From: Verrucomicrobiales bacterium
GTDB lineage: Bacteria; Verrucomicrobiota; Verrucomicrobiia; Limisphaerales; J093
Reading direction: 5' to 3'
Length of the DNA stretch: 64,000 nt
Assembly: GCA_015075445.1 (NCBI GenBank)
Contig: JABTUJ010000001.1
Location: 293,059 to 357,058, forward strand
This document shows positions 59,703 to 64,000 of this stretch, one piece after another (position 1 is the first letter of the stretch; every line of letters begins with the position of its first letter). A program made the position numbers and the translations under genes. Below the pieces are notes generated by a model, which worked only from the letters and a program-made list of their open reading frames with translations, was not told the DNA's origin and did no database searches.

Positions 59703-61152
59703 GTTCTTCAGAAGAAGGTAGGTGCGTGAGGGTTATGTCGATTTCGTCCCCTTTGACGACGATCTTCTCGGTGATGCTCTCGACGATTCGTCGCTTCTCC
59801 TCCGCCGTGAGGTTGGGCCAGGCATGGTATAGGTTTGCGGCTTCCGCGACCACTTCATCGACGGAGAGACGCCGTGTTTCGAGGGCGTCAACCTCACCTT
59901 CGAGCTTGGGTAGTTCGGCGGCAAGCGAGCGCTCCTGATCTTCGAGGGGGCGGTAAAGTTTGCCGAAGCCTTCGACCGAGATCTGGTCGGCTTGATAGGC
60001 TTGGTAGGTCTTGCGCATCTCGGCACGGACCTTTTCGAGTTGGCGCCGATGTGCGGTAACCTGGTCCTTCTTTCCGGTCAGGAATTCATCGGCTCGGGCA
60101 AGGTGTGCTTTCACCTCCTCCTTGGCCACAAAGTAACCGTTCAGTTCCTCCCGGAAGATGGCTTCGATGTCCTCCATGGTGATTTTCGACCGGCACTTCC
60201 GGCAGATGTACTTGGGCGAGCGGGAGAAGACGTACATCTTCTGTCCGCAACCGCAGTAGAGGAGGCCTGCGAAGAGATGGAACGGCTTCGGTCCGGGCGG
60301 CTTTTTGTCCTTCCGCCCGGCAAGGATGGCGTTGCACTGGTCCCAGAGTTCCTCTTCGATGATCGCCTCAACGGGCGTGTGCACCCACTCGGAATCGGGC
60401 TTCAGGAGGAGCTTGCCCTTTCCGTCCCGGTACGTGTGGTTGGCCCGGTAGAGACCCTTGGCGGTGGTGTCCTGCAGGAGACGGACCACGGTGGTGTCCG
60501 TGAAGCGGGCTCCCTTGCGGGTCCGGTAGCCGGCCTCGTTCAAGAGCCGGGCGACGCTCTTCTTGCGTTTCTCCTTGGCAAAGAGCTCGTACATGAGCCG
60601 ACGAACCGGCGCTTCGGAGGGATCCGGCATGAGCTTGTTATCCTCCCACCTGTACCCGAAGGGCGCCGCGCCGCCGAGGTTCTTCCCCAGTTTGGCCCGG
60701 ACCACGATCGAGGCTTTGACCCGGTCGGCAATCTCCTCGCGTTCCCACTGAGCCATGGCCGCGATGATCGTGTAGAAGAGCCGGCCCGCCGGAGTCGTGG
60801 TGTCGATCTTCTCTTGAAGCGAAATCATGTCGGCGCCGTCGCGTCGGAAGATGTCCGCGAAATCAAGGAGCTCCTTCGTGTTCCGGGCCAGACGCGCGAG
60901 CTTCGAGAAGATCAGGGCGCGGATATCACCTCGGCGGACGTCAGCGAGCATCCGGCGCGTCTCCGGGTGTTCGAGGACGCTCTTGCCCGAAACGCCCGAG
61001 AGATCGTACACCTCCCGTACAGCCCAGCCGTTGAACTTGGCGTACTCGCGGGCGCGCGTTTCGTGGTGCGCCGGGCTTTCGCCGCGAGCCTGGTCTTCGG
61101 TCGAGACCCTAATCCAGATGCCGACGGGCCTGCCCTGACCGCTTTCCTTCAT
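59653..61152 (-). CDS. large serine recombinase (integrase of the element)
   Basis: 499 residues. Catalytic domain [20 protein letters not shown] (nucleophile Ser), [40 protein letters not shown]; recombinase domain ([30 protein letters not shown]); zinc beta-ribbon YCGCGQKM with YICRKCRS; then a long coiled coil ([20 protein letters not shown]). Start ATG 61152; the 80 upstream codons lack similarity. The last ~11 codons ([11 protein letters not shown]) run antisense across the comM junction, so the stop is supplied by the host gene. Next to the integration site, as usual for integrases. Confidence 0.93.
   Translation of the reverse strand: MKESGQGRPVGIWIRVSTEDQARGESPAHHETRAREYAKFNGWAVREVYDLSGVSGKSVLEHPETRRMLADVRRGDIRALIFSKLARLARNTKELLDFADIFRRDGADMISLQEKIDTTTPAGRLFYTIIAAMAQWEREEIADRVKASIVVRAKLGKNLGGAAPFGYRWEDNKLMPDPSEAPVRRLMYELFAKEKRKKSVARLLNEAGYRTRKGARFTDTTVVRLLQDTTAKGLYRANHTYRDGKGKLLLKPDSEWVHTPVEAIIEEELWDQCNAILAGRKDKKPPGPKPFHLFAGLLYCGCGQKMYVFSRSPKYICRKCRSKITMEDIEAIFREELNGYFVAKEEVKAHLARADEFLTGKKDQVTAHRRQLEKVRAEMRKTYQAYQADQISVEGFGKLYRPLEDQERSLAAELPKLEGEVDALETRRLSVDEVVAEAANLYHAWPNLTAEEKRRIVESITEKIVVKGDEIDITLTHLPSSEELTKRQRTLSGSWRRRA
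59672..59687. other. attachment-site junction with perfect palindrome
   Basis: GAACCC-GAGA-GGGTTC spans the point where comM similarity ends (after ATGAACCCG). Probably the core of the recombinase half-site (attL or attR) in the ComM LVAAMNP codons. The crossover dinucleotide cannot be fixed without the other end. Confidence 0.6.
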
Positions 61153-61159
61153 GGCGAGT

Positions 61160-61188
61160 TGACTACGCTTGAGGCACGCCTCCGGCAA
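61160..61188 (-). promoter_or_regulatory. recombinase promoter with overlapping palindromic operator
   Basis: Minus strand: -35 TTGCCG (61188-61183), 17-nt spacer, -10 TAGTCA (61165-61160), then 7 nt to ATG 61152. The -10 lies in an inverted repeat TTGACTAC (61159-61166) / GTAGTCAA (61198-61205), with a third GTAGT-CAAAACA-ACTAC unit at 61198-61214. Confidence 0.5.
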
Positions 61189-61234
61189 GCAAGAAGTGTA
61201 GTCAAAACAACTACGACCAAGGCAGTCTCTCCTC

Positions 61235-61531
61235 ATGCCCACGACGAAGTTCCTGGACGAAAGAGAACTCGCGACATTCGCGAAGCGTTGCCGAAAGGCT
61301 GCGGGTCGGAACCGGGCAGAAGCAGCCCGCGAGCTCGGAGTGTCACGCCCGTCGGTTTTCAGCGCCGAGGAGCACCCGGAGATGAGCCTCACGAAACTCC
61401 GCTCTCGGATGATCGAGGCGTTCTCCGACTTCCGCGTGATCGGACCGGTCTTCCTTCTGGAGGAGAAGGGAACTGATGCCGTCCGCTCGGTTCAGTCCTC
61501 ATCGCCAAAGAGCCAAGCGACCGACACATGA
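61235..61531 (+). CDS. small helix-turn-helix protein
   Basis: 98 residues. ATFAKRCRKAAGRNRAEAAR then ELGVSRPSVFSAEEH is a Fis-like or XRE-like HTH (RAEAARELGVSRPSVF). No ligand domain. Divergent from the recombinase gene with about 82 bp between starts, so it is the likely regulator of the palindromes there, or an excisionase-type factor. Overlaps the 3' end of the convergent XRE gene by 40 bp. Confidence 0.8.
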   Translation: MPTTKFLDERELATFAKRCRKAAGRNRAEAARELGVSRPSVFSAEEHPEMSLTKLRSRMIEAFSDFRVIGPVFLLEEKGTDAVRSVQSSSPKSQATDT

Positions 61532-61743
61532 AGGCACTCAGCCAAGGCGGCGGCTTCGAAATCCATGACGTAGCGGTCCTGCGATTCGATTCGCGATACC
61601 GCGCTGCGATCGAGAATCACGCCCTTGGCCGCTAATCGCCCCGCAAGATCATCCTGGTTGAGCGGAGGCTTCATGCGGAGACGCGCTTCCCGAACGCGTG
61701 GCCCGATGCAGTTTCGTGCCCTGGCTGTTCGTGTCTTTTTCAA
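61492..61743 (-). CDS. XRE-family repressor-like regulator
   Basis: 83 residues. HTH_3 core: VREARLRMKPPLNQDDLAGR, LAAKGVILDRSAVSRIESQD, RYVMDFEAAALAECLHVSVA, WLFGDED. Single-domain regulator of the phage/island Cro/CI style. The start is TTG 61743; an in-frame ATG at 61674 would cut the first helix and is less likely. A palindrome abuts the start codon, suggesting autoregulation. Confidence 0.85.
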   Translation of the reverse strand: MKKTRTARARNCIGPRVREARLRMKPPLNQDDLAGRLAAKGVILDRSAVSRIESQDRYVMDFEAAALAECLHVSVAWLFGDED

Positions 61744-61813
61744 GCGTGTGGAGTCCGCACGCTTGACATTTGAACAGAACCGGACGACTGGTGCGTGTGG
61801 ACTTCACACACGC
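61744..61813. promoter_or_regulatory. two candidate operators around a TTGACA box
   Basis: O1: GCGTGTGGAGTCCGCACGC (61744-61762), a 19-bp palindrome with one mismatch next to the XRE start. O2: arms GCGTGTG/CACACGC (61793-61813, 7-nt centre). Between them lies TTGACA (61763-61768) directed at the small gene at 61851. The shared half-site (GCGTGTGGA) suggests one regulator, most simply the XRE protein. Confidence 0.6.
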
Positions 61814-61850
61814 CGGGAATGGGCCTTGACGTGCGGGGAGTGCCGAAGAG

Positions 61851-62117
61851 ATGAGCATGAACGAGATCGCAATCAGTTTCCTGCGGCGCCTTGGACCCGA
61901 CCCGCACGCCGGCGGTCTGCGTACGCCGGCTCTCGCCAACTGCCCTGATCTCTTCGAGCTCGAAAGCGGTGATTTCGCCGTGATCGGCATCGACATCACC
62001 GAACGGGCCAAGGCGGGCTTGCCCGTGACCGCCGGTTGCGGACCAGATGAGCGCATCGTTTGGATTCCTCGCCGGACGCTTGTCCTTGCGAAGCCCGACA
62101 TTCCCGAAACGCTGTAG
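61851..62117 (+). CDS. small conserved protein of unknown function
   Basis: 88 residues. LFELESGDFAVIGIDITERA then PDERIVWIPRRTLVLAK. I recognise the GDFAVIG..IT wording from short genes in Verrucomicrobia, often near phage-like regions, but no function is known. GAAGAG just upstream could serve as a ribosome site; ATG 61857 is a second candidate. Confidence 0.65.
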   Translation: MSMNEIAISFLRRLGPDPHAGGLRTPALANCPDLFELESGDFAVIGIDITERAKAGLPVTAGCGPDERIVWIPRRTLVLAKPDIPETL

Positions 62118-62132
62118 CGGCATAAGGGGATC

Positions 62133-62161
62133 TTCACAGGCCCCGGGTTTTCGGGTATGAT
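62133..62161 (+). promoter_or_regulatory. strong candidate leaderless promoter of the disrupted island gene
   Basis: -35 TTCACA (62133-62138), 17-nt spacer, -10 TATGAT (62156-62161), 9 nt to ATG 62171. Five of six matches at both boxes, inside a CCCCGG/CCGGGG arm pair. Confidence 0.72.
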
Positions 62162-62170
62162 CCGGGGATC

Positions 62171-62566
62171 ATGGCATTCGGGGATTGCCTGGGAGGAAGC
62201 TGGTTCGCCATCGTTCAGACCGCGGGGATCATTGGCGGCTTGGTCTTCACCGCTGCCTCGCTCCGTATCGACGCCAAGGCCCGGCGCACGACCAATCTCA
62301 TCGCCATCACGGAGCAACACCGTGAGATCTGGAAGGAGCTCTACAGCCGGCCCGAACTCTCACGCCTCCTTGAGCCGACGGTAGATTTCAAACGCAAACC
62401 GGTGACGTTCGAAGAGGAGCTTTTCGTCAAGCTCTTGACCCTCCACCTGAGCAGCGCCCATCAAGCCAGCCGACAGGGTATGTTCTTGCAGCCCGAACGG
62501 TTACGTCAAGACGTGCGATGGTTCTTCTCGTCGTTTTCTAATCAATACCTTGGAAACACTTGTTAG
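62171..62566 (+). pseudogene. small membrane-associated protein, 3' end replaced by IS remnant
   Basis: 131 residues as read. One N-terminal membrane helix (IVQTAGIIGGLVFTAASL) and a helical soluble part (LIAITEQHREIWKELYSRPE, EELFVKLLTLHLSSAHQASR). Relatives I recall continue DV.WFFSLP...VW and run about 150-160 residues; here similarity stops after DVRWFFSS at about 62530 and the last codons come from the IS remnant. Function unknown. Confidence 0.65.
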
Positions 62567-63186
62567 ATAAAACTTGTAAAGGTGTCTGCAAATTCAACCC
62601 GAAATGCAGACGTTTTTCGTTGTAATATTTCAGGTATTTTGTCAGAGCTTGATTGAGTTTTGAAACTTTCTTCTCCACCTGATCCAAACATTCTTCTTGG
62701 AGAGTGCGATTAAACCTTTCCAGGTGTCCGTTGTCATTCGGTCGCCTTACCCTCGTATGCCGGTGAATTGATTTGATATGTTCGCTGAACCAACCGGCAA
62801 ACTCGCTACCATTGTCGCTTTGCACGGTCTGGAATTGAAAATCAACTTGCTTCTGGCACCAATTCAGAAAGTGAAAAGCGGTGGAAGAAGCCGCTCGCTC
62901 ATAGGCTCTGGCGAAAGCCCATCGCGAATACACATCGAGCAAGGTGAACACGTATACTCTTTTTCCTTGTCCGTTCAGAAGGTGAATGGTGTCAATTTGC
63001 ACCAAATCGCCTTGTTTTAGCACATCTGGCCGTGGTAGTGGCAGATGATATCGCTTCCACTGACTTCTCTTTTTGAGCAGTCCTAATCGATCCAGCGTCC
63101 GTTTGACTGACGACAGTGACACTGGCACTCCATCATTTATCAATTCCTGTCGCACTACTTCAGCGCTATGAGCGGTTGCAGGGTAG
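62530..63186 (-). mobile_element. insertion-sequence remnant with IS481-like (rve) transposase, 5' end missing
   Basis: About 216 codons in frame to TAG at 62538: RTLDRLGLLKKRSQWKRYHL, then the DDE integrase core with QGDLVQIDTIHLLNGQG (Asp), TVQSDNGSEFAGWF (Asp) and RPNDNGHLERFNRTLQEE (Glu), ending TKYLKYYNEKRLHFGLNLQT. The N-terminal HTH is lost upstream. GC content is visibly far lower than all surroundings. The wording closely resembles integrases I know from Patescibacteria (CPR). No terminal repeats could be paired. Confidence 0.8.
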
Positions 63187-63264
63187 TTGATGGCGGTCCT
63201 GGAACGGAACATGAGGGAAAGGGGTGTGGGGCGGTTTCCGGTGGTCGGGTGAGCGGGTGCCACG

Positions 63265-63285
63265 CTGGGGGACGCTGTCCCCCAG
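63265..63285. repeat. perfect 9-bp palindrome (hairpin)
   Basis: CTGGGGGAC-GCT-GTCCCCCAG. Between the IS remnant and the ATPase gene; could be a terminator without T-tail or a mobile palindrome. Confidence 0.6.
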
Positions 63286-63403
63286 ACCCCTGGATTTATC
63301 GTTAGGCTGCCCAGCAGCGTGGGCCGGACGGCCTTCCAAGGGAAGACTGTCCGGCCCTTCGCCTGTGCAGGCCCAGATCGGCGCTCGTCGCTTCCCTGCT
63401 GCC

Positions 63404-64000
63404 CTATCCTCCGCTGGAGCAAAGGACGTGCTGCCTGCTGCCGTTTCCCGGGGCCGTGTAGGCGGAAAGGCAAGGCAGCTTGAGCTGATAGCCTTGGGTG
63501 TGGCGAAGGACTCTCCTTGAGCGGCGAGTTGGGCCAGGGCCGAACACACGGTGGCGGTGCGCAGCCACAGCGTTTCTGGAGTTGCTGAACGGGCACCGGT
63601 TGGTCGAGTTGGGCCAGGCGGCGCACGCGCTCAAGGGGTGGGCCCAGCGTCGGCGGGGCTGTCTGGGGCCAGGCGCAGCGAGGTGGTCCTGGAGGCGACC
63701 AGTTGAGGGGATCGGATCGCGGGAAGGCGCGGCGCGATGCTCGGTCACCAAGGTCAGCTGGGAGCCTTGGCGGCGCAGATAGAGATTGGAGTCGCCCCAA
63801 CCGTGGAGTTCGCTCGAACCGCGCAAGGCTGGCCGGCTGCACCGTGGGCGTCCTTGCGGGCGTGGTGAACGACCAGGACGGCCAGATGGAACTGGCGCTG
63901 GAGCTGGCGAGGCAGGAGAGGAGCGCGGCGATCTGGTGGCGTCGTTCCCTCGACGCGGTGGAGGCGGATGAGCGGATCCAGGATCAGGAGGATCGGCCGT
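63404..64000 (-). pseudogene. AAA (RepA/KaiC-like AAA_25) ATPase with winged-helix end, 3' part, frameshifted
   Basis: Continues beyond the window. Across frames: LILDPLIRLHRVE (Walker B-like), IAALLSCL, QRQFHLAVLVVHHARK (sensor region), MRGSSELHGWGDSNLYLRRQ and LTLVTEHRAAPSRDP, and a winged-helix tail (VPVQQLQKRCG, then GYQLKLP). These correspond in order to the AAA_25 RecA-like ATPases used in phage and plasmid replication. At least three indels separate the pieces. Probably the element's replication or helicase-loader gene, damaged or badly read. Confidence 0.72.

Larger units (their letters stand above)
59678..64000. mobile_element. integrative element in comM (left part)
   Basis: Runs from the comM junction to the window edge; the other end and the remainder of comM are outside. 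Content: serine recombinase, divergent HTH gene, XRE repressor-like gene, two small unknown genes (one broken by an IS remnant), and an AAA ATPase with winged-helix end. No capsid, tail, relaxase or resistance gene is visible, so type (prophage, ICE or genomic island) is open. Confidence 0.8.

Noticed and set aside
63265..63285. Intrinsic terminator after the ATPase gene
   Set aside because: Strong stem but no T-run on either side; listed only as a hairpin.

Overview
The window is high-GC bacterial DNA from a member of the Verrucomicrobiota. The best evidence is the 16S gene, which carries the EUB338-III probe target (ACACCTACGGGTGGCAGC, 2810-2827) instead of the standard bacterial version. 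Gene content agrees: formylglycine sulfatases, PEP-CTERM secreted proteins, Tat-exported Gfo/Idh/MocA oxidoreductases, DUF4838 and CotH/lamin-tail proteins, and pseudopilin-like secreted proteins. Together these point to a Limisphaerales/Pedosphaera-like polysaccharide degrader. The exact lineage is inference.

Layout. 1-2.0 kb: end of an alpha-glucan phosphorylase gene and rlmN. 2.2-7.6 kb: a complete rRNA operon (promoter with UP element, 16S, tRNA-Ala, tRNA-Ile, 23S, 5S, terminator) with a visible 16S processing stalk. 7.6-9.7 kb: an ExbB/ExbD/TonB-type energy-transduction cassette ending in a small membrane zinc-ribbon protein. 9.7-15.9 kb (minus): a six-gene run of epimerase, EEP lipoprotein, BamD-like, LptE-like, metallophosphoesterase and sulfatase. 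16.1-19.7 kb: SLC13 transporter, response regulator, and a cyclic-nucleotide-domain histidine kinase. 19.7-24.9 kb: outer-membrane barrel, pseudopilin-like protein, aroC, xerC/D-type recombinase, HNH endonuclease.

25-32.9 kb is a damaged tract. A thymidylate kinase stops after about 47 codons. A Tat-exported FAD oxidoreductase, a cytochrome c and a PAS/GAF sensor all carry several frameshifts, and at least one protein looks chimeric. Decay, recombination or poor assembly could each explain this. 33-58.5 kb returns to mostly intact secreted and carbohydrate-related genes (CotH/lamin-tail giant, TPR, GH43, Gfo/Idh/MocA, PQQ sugar dehydrogenase, two PEP-CTERM proteins, DUF4838, DUF5054, alpha/beta hydrolase, ABC ATPase, sulfatase), with a decayed AbrB/PIN toxin-antitoxin pair and several families of small palindromic repeats.

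58.6-64 kb: comM (Mg-chelatase-like ATPase) is cut after Met-Asn-Pro by an integrative element. The element encodes a large serine recombinase, two helix-turn-helix regulators with candidate operators, small cargo genes, a low-GC insertion-sequence remnant that interrupts one of them, and part of an AAA ATPase at the window edge.

The most general signal I found is regulatory. About ten genes have -35/-10 pairs whose -10 hexamer ends only 6-10 nt before the start codon, so their mRNAs should be leaderless or nearly so. No CRISPR array was seen.
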